From positions 1,798,001 through 1,862,000 of the forward strand of contig NZ_VFPH01000002.1 of NCBI RefSeq assembly GCF_006717045.1: a DNA stretch of 64,000 nt, in the 5' to 3' direction. This stretch comes from Pseudonocardia cypriaca. GTDB taxonomy: Bacteria > Actinomycetota > Actinomycetes > Mycobacteriales > Pseudonocardiaceae. The position numbers were made by a program, and so were the translations under genes. The notes beneath the pieces were generated by a model. It was not told the DNA's origin, did no database searches, and worked only from the letters and a program-made list of their open reading frames with translations. Every line of letters starts with the position of its first letter. Positions within the stretch are counted from its first letter, which is position 1. Below, piece by piece: positions 17,059-24,347 of the stretch.

Positions 17059-17231
17059 GCCTTCGGTGGTGCCGCGCGCCCTGAGGGCAGGCCTTTGGCC
17101 TGCCCGTGTGGTCTGCCTTCAGGGCCGCAGAGGCTCACGGTCAAGGGTCGCGCAGCGATCGCGAAGCGACGCCGCAGGCGCCCTTGAGGCGTGAGGAGCG
17201 GCCCCGCACAATGCGCGGCGCCACCGAAGGC
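17059..17231 (+). repeat. structured inverted-terminal repeat element, copy A
   Basis: A 173-bp unit. Its ends, 17059-17077 and 17213-17231, are inverted copies of GCCTTCGGTGGCGCCGCGC with one mismatch. Inside are a GGGCAGGCC/GGCCTGCCC hairpin (17085-17105) and nested arms GGGCCGC (17122-17128)/GCGGCCC (17198-17204), CTCACG (17134-17139)/CGTGAG (17190-17195) and TCAAGGG (17141-17147)/CCCTTGA (17181-17187). The same layout recurs at 24348-24522 (inverted) and 24680-24857. No protein is encoded. It sits between two convergent genes. Confidence 0.85.
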
Positions 17232-17265
17232 CCTGACCCACGAGCAATCGCGGAGCGTCGGATCA

Positions 17266-18123
17266 TCAGCGGGCCGCGTTCTTCACGAAGCCCGTCTCCC
17301 GGTCCATGAGCGCCCTGTCCCCACCGTGCCACCCACCCCGGACATGCCGCCGCATCGTGTCGTCGTCCGTCGCGCGGGCGGCGGAGTGCCAGAGGTAGGC
17401 GTCGTGCAGGATCACGTCGCCGCGCTCGACGTACACCGGGATCTCGCCGCGGATCTTCTCGAAGCCCAGCGGCATCGGCGCGGGCGGCGGGACGTCGGTG
17501 TAGCCACGGGAGGGCGGCGTGCCGTCCGGCACGGCGGCGTTGTTGATGTTCTCGAACGGCGAGGCCGTGGCCCACAGGTGGCTCCCGGGCACCACCCGCA
17601 GGAAGCCGTTGGCCGGGCTGGTGCCGTCGATGTGGATCGTGAACGCGGTGCCCGGCCAGATGTCCAGGTGCGGGACGGCCTGCCAGTCGGCGTGCCAGCC
17701 GATCCGCGTGTAGCCGGACTCGCGGCCGGGCCGGGCGTCCTGGTAGACGACCCCGTTCCGCCCCGGCCAGAAGTCCGTGCCGAGGATCCGCCCCACGAGC
17801 TCGACGAGGGCGGGCGTTGCGAGGGTGGTGCCGATCGTCGGCGCGAGCTCCTCGACGTGCTCGACGTAGTTGACGAACCGCTCCGCTTTCAGCTCGTCGT
17901 CGAGGTACTTCGTCGATCCGTACCGCGGATCGAGGTCCCCGCCCAGCACGCCGCGCTGCGCGGCGACGCACTCCGCCTCCATCGCGTCGATCAGCTCCGG
18001 CGCCACGAGGTCGCGCAGCACGACGAAGCCCCAGCGGCGGTAGAAGGCCTCGGCCGCGTCCGGGCCGTCGGTGGGGGTGAAGACGCCGAGGTCGGCGAAG
18101 GCGGTCGGGTCGAGATCGGGCAC
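17266..18123 (-). CDS. PhyH (phytanoyl-CoA dioxygenase)-family oxygenase
   Basis: A 285-residue Fe(II)/2-oxoglutarate enzyme. The iron triad is His144-x-Asp146 (GWHADWQ) and His246 (YLWHSA), with Arg250 as the 2-oxoglutarate anchor. IDGTSPANGFLRVVPGSHLW is the usual PhyH core. The GTG start at 18123 is preceded by GGAGGAG at ideal spacing. The TetR-regulon palindrome lies 15 bases upstream, so it is probably co-controlled with the TauD-like enzyme and the importer. PhyH proteins in bacteria oxidise amino acids, ectoine and natural-product intermediates; the substrate is unknown. Confidence 0.88.
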   Translation of the reverse strand: MPDLDPTAFADLGVFTPTDGPDAAEAFYRRWGFVVLRDLVAPELIDAMEAECVAAQRGVLGGDLDPRYGSTKYLDDELKAERFVNYVEHVEELAPTIGTTLATPALVELVGRILGTDFWPGRNGVVYQDARPGRESGYTRIGWHADWQAVPHLDIWPGTAFTIHIDGTSPANGFLRVVPGSHLWATASPFENINNAAVPDGTPPSRGYTDVPPPAPMPLGFEKIRGEIPVYVERGDVILHDAYLWHSAARATDDDTMRRHVRGGWHGGDRALMDRETGFVKNAAR

Positions 18124-18137
18124 GGTGACTCCTCCGG

Positions 18138-18155
18138 TTGAACCGAGCGGTTCAC
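18138..18155. promoter_or_regulatory. TetR-regulon operator O3 (before PhyH gene)
   Basis: TTGAACCGAGCGGTTCAC (plus strand). Read on the minus strand it differs from O1 at only two of 18 positions. It lies 14 bases before the PhyH start codon. Confidence 0.8.
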
Positions 18156-18248
18156 CTAGTGTCGCGCGCTCAGGGCCGCTCGGAGTTACGCGTGGGTGAA
18201 AATCGGCCTCATCGATCCCGGCCGCGGTGTTCGGAAACGGCAGTGGTG

Positions 18249-19124
18249 CTAGTCGAGCTTCAGTTCCCTCACCGCGCGGTCGACGTCGGACCGGTGCTTG
18301 AGCACCACCCCGAGGGTGGCGCGCACGGCGTCTGCGTCGAGGGTGTCCATGCCGAGCGCGAGCAGCGTGCGTCCCCAGTCGATCGTCTCGGCGACGGAGG
18401 GCGACTTGCGCAGCTCCAGCCCGCGCAGCACGCGGACCGTGCGCACGAGCGCGTCGACCAGCGCCTCGGGCAGCTCCGGTACGCGGCTCAGCACGATGCG
18501 CCGCTCCAGGTCGGCGTCGGGGAAGTCGAGGTGCAGGAACAGGCAGCGCCGCTTCAGCGCCTCGGACAGCTCACGCGTCGAGTTGGACGTGAGCACCACG
18601 AACGGCCGCCGGGAGGCGTGGACGGTGCCCATCTCCGGCACCGTCACCTGGTAGTCCGAGAGCACCTCCAGCAGCAGGCCCTCGACCTCGACGTCGGCCT
18701 TGTCGATCTCGTCGACCAGCAGCACGGTCGGTTCGGTGCGCCGGATGGCTGTGAGGAGCGGCCGGGGTAGCAGGAACTCCTCGGAGAACACGTCGTCGCG
18801 GGTCTCGTCCCAGGACTCGCGCCCCTGGCCCGCTGTGATGCGCAGCAGCTGCTTGGCGTGGTTCCACTCGTAGAGCGCCCGGGCCTCGTCGATGCCCTCG
18901 TAGCACTGCAGGCGCACCAGGCCGGAGCCGGTGGCCTCGGCGACGGCCTTCGCCAGCTCGGTCTTGCCAACACCCGCCGGTCCCTCGACGAGGAGCGGCT
19001 TGCCGAGCCGGTCGGCGAGGAAGACGGTGGTGGCGACGGCCGTGGACGCGAGGTAGCCGACACCGGCCAGGCGCTCGGCGACCTCGTCGACCGAGCCGAA
19101 GAGCGCGGGCTGCGGCAGAGTCAC
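18249..19124 (-). CDS. MoxR-family AAA+ ATPase
   Basis: A 291-residue AAA+ protein. Walker A is GPAGVGKTE (about residues 48-56), Walker B VLLVDEIDKAD, and the sensor region is FVVLTSNSTRELSEALKRRC with its arginine finger. MoxR proteins drive folding or metal insertion together with VWA-domain partners. The CoxE-like VWA gene at 9478-10887 on the same strand is the likely partner. The start is GTG at 19124. An 82-base gap separates its stop from the O3 operator. Confidence 0.9.
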   Translation of the reverse strand: MTLPQPALFGSVDEVAERLAGVGYLASTAVATTVFLADRLGKPLLVEGPAGVGKTELAKAVAEATGSGLVRLQCYEGIDEARALYEWNHAKQLLRITAGQGRESWDETRDDVFSEEFLLPRPLLTAIRRTEPTVLLVDEIDKADVEVEGLLLEVLSDYQVTVPEMGTVHASRRPFVVLTSNSTRELSEALKRRCLFLHLDFPDADLERRIVLSRVPELPEALVDALVRTVRVLRGLELRKSPSVAETIDWGRTLLALGMDTLDADAVRATLGVVLKHRSDVDRAVRELKLD

Positions 19125-19155
19125 CCCGCCATCGTGCCCGTGGGGTACGTGGACG

Positions 19156-19329
19156 TCACGCGGTGCGGCGCCCGCTCCACTCGTCGACCCCGAGGAAGAA
19201 CGCCCACTCCATGTGTTCGGAACAGGCCGCTACCGGCCCGGAGCCGTCGTCCGATGCGACCACGACGACGGCCTCCCTCGTGCATCGGGTGCATCGCCGC
19301 ACCGCCAAGGGCCATAGGGGGCTGCTCAT
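19156..19329 (-). CDS. small CxxC protein, unknown function
   Basis: A 57-residue ORF, ATG at 19329 to TGA at 19156, in the otherwise empty gap between moxR and the MFS gene. It reads RRCTRCTREAVVVVAS in the first third and AACSEHMEWAFF in the second half. The CxxC plus a later Cys/His pair looks like a small zinc-ribbon or metal site. The composition is protein-like, with alternating Val run and acidic DDG turn. No family is recognised and no strong ribosome-binding site is visible. Confidence 0.5.
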   Translation of the reverse strand: MSSPLWPLAVRRCTRCTREAVVVVASDDGSGPVAACSEHMEWAFFLGVDEWSGRRTA

Positions 19330-19377
19330 GCCGACCGGATTCCCCGTCCGGGTGACTCCACACGTTCCCGGTGCCTG

Positions 19378-20574
19378 TCAGTTGCGTTCGCGTACGGCTT
19401 CCGTGTCCCGGGTGGCCAGTACGAACAGTCCCGTGATCATCACCATCGCCAGCCCGCTCACCCAGAGCGGCGCGCGCAGGTCCGACGCCGCCGCGAGTCC
19501 GCCGCCCGCGAGTGCGCCGAGCGGCGCCGCCGTCATCGAGAGCGTCCGGCTCGCCGCGTTGACGCGACCCAGCACGGCGGCCGGCACGAGCCGCTGCCGG
19601 ATCGTCACCGACAGCACGTTCCACAGGGCGAACGAGAAGCTGGTGGTGCTGAGCACGACGGCCGCGAGCACCGGTGTGGGGAACGCAGCGAGCACGAAGT
19701 TGCCCACCGCGGCCACGGCGAGCGCGGTGACCTGGAGCGCGCGCTGCGGGTACCGGCGCACGAGCGGGGCGGTGAGCATCGCCCCCACGATCCCGCCGAC
19801 CGCGCCACCGGCCAGTATCAGCCCGAACACCGTCTCGGAAGTGCCCATGGGGCCGACGGCGAGCAGGACGAGCAGCCCCTCCCACGTCTGGGTGAAGAAC
19901 GTGAGACCCGCGCCGGTCAGGATGATCGTGCGGACGAACCGGGCGCCGAGCAGCCAGCGCATCCCCTCGGCGGCCTCCCGCAGTACGGCAGCGGGGGTGG
20001 GGCGGCCCTCGACCACGGGCGCGGGCGTGCGCAACCCCGCGACGAGCACCCCAGCGAGGAGCAGCGCAGCCGCGCTCACCGCGAACGGCAGCGACGCCGC
20101 TGCGGCGAACATGACCCCGCCGACCGCCGGCCCGACGAGGTCCTGCCCGAGCCGCTCCACGCTCACGAGCGCGCTGTTGGCCCGCTCCAGGTCGGCGTCG
20201 TCCACGACGCGCGGGATCAACGACTGGCTCGCGTTGTCGTACGCGGCCTCGCCCACGCCGAGCAGGAACGCGACGACGTAGAGCAGCACCATCGACCGCA
20301 CGTCGAGCAGGAGCGCGAGCGTGAGCGCACCGAACAGCACGCCCCGCGACACCGCAGCCCCGAGCACGAACAGTTCGGGCCGGCTGCGGTCGACGAGAGC
20401 GCCGATGGGCAGGCCGAGCAGCATCCACGGGACGTACGCGACGGCCGTGAGCCCGGCGACGAGCAAGGCGTCCTGGGTGATCGCAGCGGCCAGCAGCGGC
20501 AGCGCGACCTGCCGGACACCGTCACCCAGGTTGGCGAGCCCCGACGCCGCGACGACGCGGCGGTAGACGGTGAT
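19378..20574 (-). CDS. MFS exporter (macrolide/enterobactin exporter-like) with no canonical start codon
   Basis: About 398 residues with 12 hydrophobic segments. WMLLGLPIGALVDR and YDNASQSLIPRVVDDADLERAN are typical of the drug- and siderophore-exporter branch of the major facilitator superfamily (DHA3-like). Homology-like sequence begins TVYRRVVAASGLANLGDG. The codon before it is ATC at 20574, preceded at good spacing by GGGGGGAA; no ATG, GTG or TTG is available in frame between the hairpin and this point. It is thus a non-canonical start or a base error. It lies downstream of a three-repeat peptide gene on the same strand, suggesting export of, or control by, that peptide. Confidence 0.8.
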   Translation of the reverse strand: MTVYRRVVAASGLANLGDGVRQVALPLLAAAITQDALLVAGLTAVAYVPWMLLGLPIGALVDRSRPELFVLGAAVSRGVLFGALTLALLLDVRSMVLLYVVAFLLGVGEAAYDNASQSLIPRVVDDADLERANSALVSVERLGQDLVGPAVGGVMFAAAASLPFAVSAAALLLAGVLVAGLRTPAPVVEGRPTPAAVLREAAEGMRWLLGARFVRTIILTGAGLTFFTQTWEGLLVLLAVGPMGTSETVFGLILAGGAVGGIVGAMLTAPLVRRYPQRALQVTALAVAAVGNFVLAAFPTPVLAAVVLSTTSFSFALWNVLSVTIRQRLVPAAVLGRVNAASRTLSMTAAPLGALAGGGLAAASDLRAPLWVSGLAMVMITGLFVLATRDTEAVRERN

Positions 20575-20590
20575 GGTTCCCCCCGAGCAG

Positions 20591-20625
20591 CGAGCACGGC
20601 GCCCGCCGTGCGGACGCCGTGCTCG
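20591..20625 (-). terminator. hairpin between peptide gene and MFS gene (possible attenuator)
   Basis: CGAGCACGGCG (20591-20601) and CGCCGTGCTCG (20615-20625) form an exact 11-bp stem with a 13-base loop. It lies 17 bases after the peptide stop and just before the purine-rich site of the MFS gene. A partial terminator or translation attenuator is the simplest reading. Confidence 0.6.
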
Positions 20626-20642
20626 GTGTGTGCGCCGGGCTC

Positions 20643-20735
20643 CTAGTGGAAGGTCACCCGGGTGCCCGCGAAGGTCACCCTCGTCCCCGCGAACGTGACC
20701 CGCGTGCCGAACGTCGACGTGCTCGTGTCGTTCAT
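20643..20735 (-). CDS. 30-residue peptide with three GTRVTF repeats (candidate RiPP precursor or leader peptide)
   Basis: ATG at 20735 to TAG at 20643. The leader MNDTSTST is followed by F-GTRVTFA-GTRVTFA-GTRVTFH. The three GTRVTF units are identical in amino acids but differ at synonymous positions (GGC ACG CGG; GGG ACG AGG; GGC ACC CGG), which points to selection on the peptide. GGGGGAT is a usable ribosome-binding site 5-9 bases upstream. Downstream on the same strand are a hairpin and an MFS exporter. Either the peptide is matured and exported, or its translation controls the exporter. No modifying enzyme is adjacent, so the role is open. Confidence 0.65.
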   Translation of the reverse strand: MNDTSTSTFGTRVTFAGTRVTFAGTRVTFH

Positions 20736-20751
20736 CTGATCCCCCGATCAG
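20736..20751. promoter_or_regulatory. palindrome over the peptide ribosome-binding site
   Basis: CTGATC-CCCC-GATCAG directly abuts the peptide start codon. On the minus strand the G-rich loop is the Shine-Dalgarno itself, so this is either a small RNA stem presenting or hiding it, or a DNA operator. Confidence 0.45.
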
Positions 20752-20904
20752 GGCCGAACCCCCGCCGGCCCTTGCTCCGAAGCTAGCAGCGGCCATCCGC
20801 CGTCGGAAGGAGCGGAACCGGACAGGAAGGGACCGGAAACCGGACATCGTCGGTCGGCGCGGGCCGCCGGACGGACTGTCGGGCCCCTCGGTCACCATGG
20901 GTGC

Positions 20905-22992
20905 ATGACCTCCACCGTCAGCTCGGACCTGCGCGAGCGCGCCGAGGCCGTGCTCGCCACGCTCGCCGGCCCGGGCGCACGGCTGCGAGAGGACCAGTGG
21001 ACGGCCATCCACGCGCTCGTGGCCGAGCGCAGGCGAGCGCTCGTCGTGCAGCGCACCGGTTGGGGCAAGTCGGCGGTCTACTTCGTGGCCACGGCGCTGT
21101 TGCGGGCCGACGGCGCGGGGCCCACGGTGATCGTGTCGCCGCTGCTCGCGCTCATGCGCAACCAGATCGACGCCGCCGCGCGGGCCGGCATCCACGCCGC
21201 CACCGTCAACTCGGCCAACACCGGCGACTGGGAACGCACCTACGCCGCGGTCGCGTCCGGTGAGGTCGACGTGCTGCTGGTGAGCCCGGAGCGCCTCAAC
21301 AACCCCGACTTCCGCGACCGCGTGCTGCCGCAGCTCACGGCCACAGCCGGCATGCTGGTCGTCGACGAGGCCCACTGCGTCTCCGACTGGGGCCACGACT
21401 TCCGCCCCGACTACCGGCGCCTGCGCACGCTCATCTCCGAGCTGCCCGCGGGTATCCCGGTGCTCGCCACCACGGCCACCGCCAACGACCGGGTGGTCGT
21501 CGACGTCACCGAGCAGCTGGGGCTCGCATCCGGCGAGCCGCTGGTCCTGCGCGGTTCGCTCGACCGGGAGAGCCTGCGGCTGTCCGTCGTCCGGCTGGCC
21601 ACGCCCGCGCAGCGGCTCGGCTGGCTCGCCGACCACCTCGACGCGCTGCCGGGCGCCGGGATCATCTACACGCTCACGATCGCGGCCGCCGAGGAGGTGG
21701 CCGACTTCCTGCGCGAACGCGGCCACCCGGTGGCGTCCTACACCGGCAAGACCGACCCGCAGGAGCGGCTCGCGGCCGAGGCCGACCTGCTCGACAACCG
21801 CGTCAAGGCGCTCGTGGCCACCAGCGCGCTCGGGATGGGGTTCGACAAGCCCGACCTCGGGTTCGTGGTGCACCTCGGGGCGCCCGCGTCGCCGGTGGCC
21901 TACTACCAGCAGATCGGCCGTGCCGGGCGCGCGGTGGAGCGGGCCGAGGTCGTGCTGCTGCCGGGCCGGGAGGACCGCGACATCTGGGCCTACTTCGCCT
22001 CGCTCGCGTTCCCGCCCGAACCGCTCGTGCGCCAGACACTCGCCGTGCTCGGGGACGATGCGATGTCCACCGCGGCCGTCGAGACGCGCGTCGACCTGTC
22101 CCGCACCCGCCTGGAGATGCTGCTCAAGGTGCTCGACAGCGATGGCGCCGTGCGCCGCGTCAAGGGCGGATGGGTGGCAACCGGCGAGGAATGGGTCTAC
22201 GACCGGGAGCGCCACCAGCGCATCGCCGAGGCCCGCCGCGCCGAGCAGCAGGCGATGCTCGACTACATCGACACCACCGGCTGCCGCATGCAGTTCCTGC
22301 GCCGGCAGCTCGACGACCCGGCATCCGAACGCTGCGGCCGCTGCGACACGTGCACCACCCCCGCATGGAGCACCGACGTCGACCAGGACGCGGCCGCGGC
22401 GGCGCAGGAACGCATCAACCGGCCCGGGGTCGAGGTCGCGCCGCGCAAGCAGTGGCCGAGCGGCATGGCCGAGCTGGGCGTCGGGGCGTCGGGCCGGATC
22501 CCCGCGACCGAGCTCGCCGAGCCGGGCCGGGTGATCGGCCGCCTGTCCGACATCGGCTGGGGCACGCGGCTGCGCGAGCTGGTCGACGGCGACGACGCGC
22601 CCGTCCCCGGCGACGTGCTCGACGCCTGTGTGCGCGTGCTCGCCGGGTGGGGGTGGGAGCAGCGCCCGGTCGGCGTGGTCGGCATCGGCTCCCGCACCCG
22701 GCCACACCAGCTGGACCACCTCGCCCGGCGGATCGCCGAGATCGGGCGCCTGCCCCTGCTCGGCACCCTCACCCCGGCCGGCCCGCGGCCCGAGGCACAC
22801 GCCAACAGCCCGCAAAGGCTCGCGGCGCTGTGGTCGGCGTTCGAGCCACCGGCGTTCCCGGTGCCGAACGCGCCGGTCCTGCTGGTGGACGACGTGATCG
22901 ACAGCGGCTGGACGGCCACGGTCGCCGCCCGCCTGCTGCGCCGCGCGGGGGCGTCGGCGGTGCTGCCGTTCGCGCTGGCCCAGCGCGGCTGA
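20905..22992 (+). CDS. recQ: RecQ-family DNA helicase with C-terminal phosphoribosyltransferase-like domain
   Basis: A 695-residue SF2 helicase. Motif I is RTGWGKSAV (about 50-58), motif II VVDEAHCVSDWGHDFRPDY (DEAH near 154-157), later motifs include GMGFDKPDLGFVVH and QQIGRAGRA, and the zinc cysteines run C(RMQFLRRQLDDPASER)CGRCDTC (about 460-483). The winged-helix/HRDC region of classical RecQ is replaced by a ComF-like part ending in VLLVDDVIDSGWTATVAA, a PRPP-binding motif. Such RecQ-PRTase fusions occur in actinobacteria; their task in repair or nucleotide salvage is not settled. The gene is divergent from the peptide/MFS unit. Confidence 0.88.
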   Translation: MTSTVSSDLRERAEAVLATLAGPGARLREDQWTAIHALVAERRRALVVQRTGWGKSAVYFVATALLRADGAGPTVIVSPLLALMRNQIDAAARAGIHAATVNSANTGDWERTYAAVASGEVDVLLVSPERLNNPDFRDRVLPQLTATAGMLVVDEAHCVSDWGHDFRPDYRRLRTLISELPAGIPVLATTATANDRVVVDVTEQLGLASGEPLVLRGSLDRESLRLSVVRLATPAQRLGWLADHLDALPGAGIIYTLTIAAAEEVADFLRERGHPVASYTGKTDPQERLAAEADLLDNRVKALVATSALGMGFDKPDLGFVVHLGAPASPVAYYQQIGRAGRAVERAEVVLLPGREDRDIWAYFASLAFPPEPLVRQTLAVLGDDAMSTAAVETRVDLSRTRLEMLLKVLDSDGAVRRVKGGWVATGEEWVYDRERHQRIAEARRAEQQAMLDYIDTTGCRMQFLRRQLDDPASERCGRCDTCTTPAWSTDVDQDAAAAAQERINRPGVEVAPRKQWPSGMAELGVGASGRIPATELAEPGRVIGRLSDIGWGTRLRELVDGDDAPVPGDVLDACVRVLAGWGWEQRPVGVVGIGSRTRPHQLDHLARRIAEIGRLPLLGTLTPAGPRPEAHANSPQRLAALWSAFEPPAFPVPNAPVLLVDDVIDSGWTATVAARLLRRAGASAVLPFALAQRG

Positions 22993-23008
22993 GCCGGCAC
23001 GCCGGCTC
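22991..23008 (+). terminator. hairpin at recQ stop
   Basis: GAGCCGGC, 2-base loop AC, GCCGGCTC: an 8-bp perfect stem overlapping the last two bases of the recQ stop codon. No T-run follows. Confidence 0.55.
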
Positions 23009-23099
23009 GCGCCGTCCTCGAGCCACCCGGCGGTGTCAGCAGGGGATCTCGGCCCACGGCGCCGGTTCGACGGCAGCGAGGTGCCAGCGGCCGAGGTTC

Positions 23100-23310
23100 G
23101 CGGTGAGGAGGGGCACGTGCTGCTCGCCGACACCCCGGACGCGCAGACCGCGCCGGTCGCGCTGTCCTACTTCGCCGGGAACCGGCGCAACTCCGACCCC
23201 GGAGTCACGGCGGCCGCGGCGTCCTCGTCGCGCTGCCGGTGCTCGTGGCCTACGTCGCAGCTCAGCGCAAGTTCGCCGCCGGGCTCTTCGCGGGCGGCAT
23301 CAAGGAGTGA
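23100..23310 (+). pseudogene. 3' remnant of a MalG-type sugar ABC permease
   Basis: One frame reads DTPDAQTAPVALSYFAGN and continues to VTAAA. A shift near 23210-23220 leads to the frame GVLVALPVLVAYVAAQRKFA and an ending AGLFAGGIKE with TGA at 23308. Together this is the usual last third of a CUT1 permease (compare the intact MalG-like gene at 4599-5411, ending RFVAAGVASGAVK). No start, membrane segments 1-4 or EAA loop remain. It is a decayed fragment that overlaps the neighbouring membrane-protein gene by 11 bases on the other strand. Confidence 0.7.
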
Positions 23311-23866
23311 GGTTCCTGCCCCCGAGGATGCGCACGAGGCACACCACGTGCAGGACGAGCGTGAGGGGCACCCCGAAGGTCGGGATCAGGCTCATCGGCA
23401 GTTGTGACATCGGCTCCATCCCGCTGTCGCTGGTGACGCCGAGCGTGACGGCCAGCACGAGGTCCGTGATGCCCAGTGCCGTCCATCCGACGTAGCCGCG
23501 GCGCGCCCACCGCCCACCTCCGACGAGGTACAGGGCGACGAGCGGCGCGCTGAGACCGATCAGCATGTCGCCGATCCCCGCCGGCAGCGCGAACCGTGCG
23601 GGCAGCAGCCCCTCGGCCCACAGGGCGAGGATGGAGAAGCCGGCCACGCGCCACGCCTGCAGCAGGGTGAGGAACCGCAGGTCGAGGCCGCGAACCCAGG
23701 TCCGGAACCGGCCCGGCACGAGCCCCGCCGCCAACGCGATCAGGGGCGGCAAGCCCGCTGCGAGACCGAGAGCGACGGGTGCGGCACCGGGCGGCTCGAC
23801 GAACACGCCCGCCGCCCCGGCGACGAAGGCTGCGACCAACCACGCGACGACGACCACGACGACCAC
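23300..23866 (-). CDS. small multi-pass membrane protein, unknown function
   Basis: A 188-residue hydrophobic protein with about five membrane segments, starting with a run of valines after a GTG start. GIGDMLIGLSAPLVAL lies in the middle, and HVVCLVRILGGRN is close to the C-terminus. It has no recognised catalytic motif. It is divergent from the HxlR regulator, with two identical operator-like repeats in the 84-base gap, so it is the probable target of that regulator. Confidence 0.65.
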   Translation of the reverse strand: MVVVVVVAWLVAAFVAGAAGVFVEPPGAAPVALGLAAGLPPLIALAAGLVPGRFRTWVRGLDLRFLTLLQAWRVAGFSILALWAEGLLPARFALPAGIGDMLIGLSAPLVALYLVGGGRWARRGYVGWTALGITDLVLAVTLGVTSDSGMEPMSQLPMSLIPTFGVPLTLVLHVVCLVRILGGRNLTP

Positions 23867-23880
23867 GGCATCCCCCAGTG

Positions 23881-23930
23881 ACTTGTAAGTTGCAAGTGAC
23901 TGTAGGGAGCGAGACTTGTAACATGCAAGT
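23881..23930. promoter_or_regulatory. twin operators of the HxlR regulator
   Basis: ACTTGTAAGTTGCAAGT (23881-23897) and ACTTGTAACATGCAAGT (23914-23930) differ at only two bases. Each is a palindrome with arms ACTTG(T)A/TGCAAGT, and their starts are 33 bases apart, three helical turns, on the same DNA face. They fill the divergent gap between the membrane-protein gene and HxlR. Confidence 0.8.
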
Positions 23931-23950
23931 CACTACCGGGGAGGAGCCTC

Positions 23951-24280
23951 GTGACCCGCCGATCCGACTGCGCCATCGCCGGCACCCTCGACGTCCTGGG
24001 CGATCGGTGGTCGCTGCTCGTCGTGCGGGACCTGCTGTTCAGCGGCACCCTGCGCTACGGGGACCTGGCCGCGTCACCCGAGGGCATCCCGACGAACACG
24101 CTCGCTGACCGGCTGCGGAAGCTGGAGGACGCCGGCATCGTCGCCAAGGAGCGCTACCAGGAGCGGCCACCCCGGTACGCCTACCGGCTCACCGACCGGG
24201 GACGGATGCTGGCTCCGGTGCTGGACGCGATGGCGACGTGGGGCACCGCGCACCTACCCGGGACGCGGCGACTGGGGTGA
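23951..24280 (+). CDS. HxlR-family winged-helix regulator
   Basis: A 109-residue protein with the HxlR layout: Cys7 in RRSDCAIAG, GDRWSLLVVRDLLFSG, and IPTNTLADRLRKLEDAGIVA as the recognition helix region. The conserved N-terminal cysteine is the redox or electrophile sensor in several family members (HypR, YodB, QorR), so control by oxidants or quinone-like compounds is possible. GTG at 23951 follows GGGGAGGAG. Two copies of its likely operator precede it. Confidence 0.88.
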   Translation: MTRRSDCAIAGTLDVLGDRWSLLVVRDLLFSGTLRYGDLAASPEGIPTNTLADRLRKLEDAGIVAKERYQERPPRYAYRLTDRGRMLAPVLDAMATWGTAHLPGTRRLG

Positions 24281-24303
24281 CGGGCGTGCGCCCACCCCCA
24301 CCA

Positions 24304-24345
24304 GGCCTTCGTGGCGCCGCGCACCATCCAGGCCGACCCCTCACC
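24304..24345 (-). repeat. partial fourth copy of the structured repeat (one end only)
   Basis: GGCCTTCGTGGCGCCGCGCA and about 22 further bases, ending in CCCCTCACC, match the right-hand end of copy B next to it with a few changes and one missing G. It looks like a truncated tandem end. Confidence 0.6.
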
Positions 24346-24347
24346 AG

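Noticed and set aside
19378..23133. A 1251-codon open frame on the minus strand over the MFS gene and across recQ
   Set aside because: Only the first-mentioned part (19378-20574) has MFS sequence. The remainder is antisense to recQ and made of His/Arg/Gly-rich composition typical of shadow frames in high-GC DNA.
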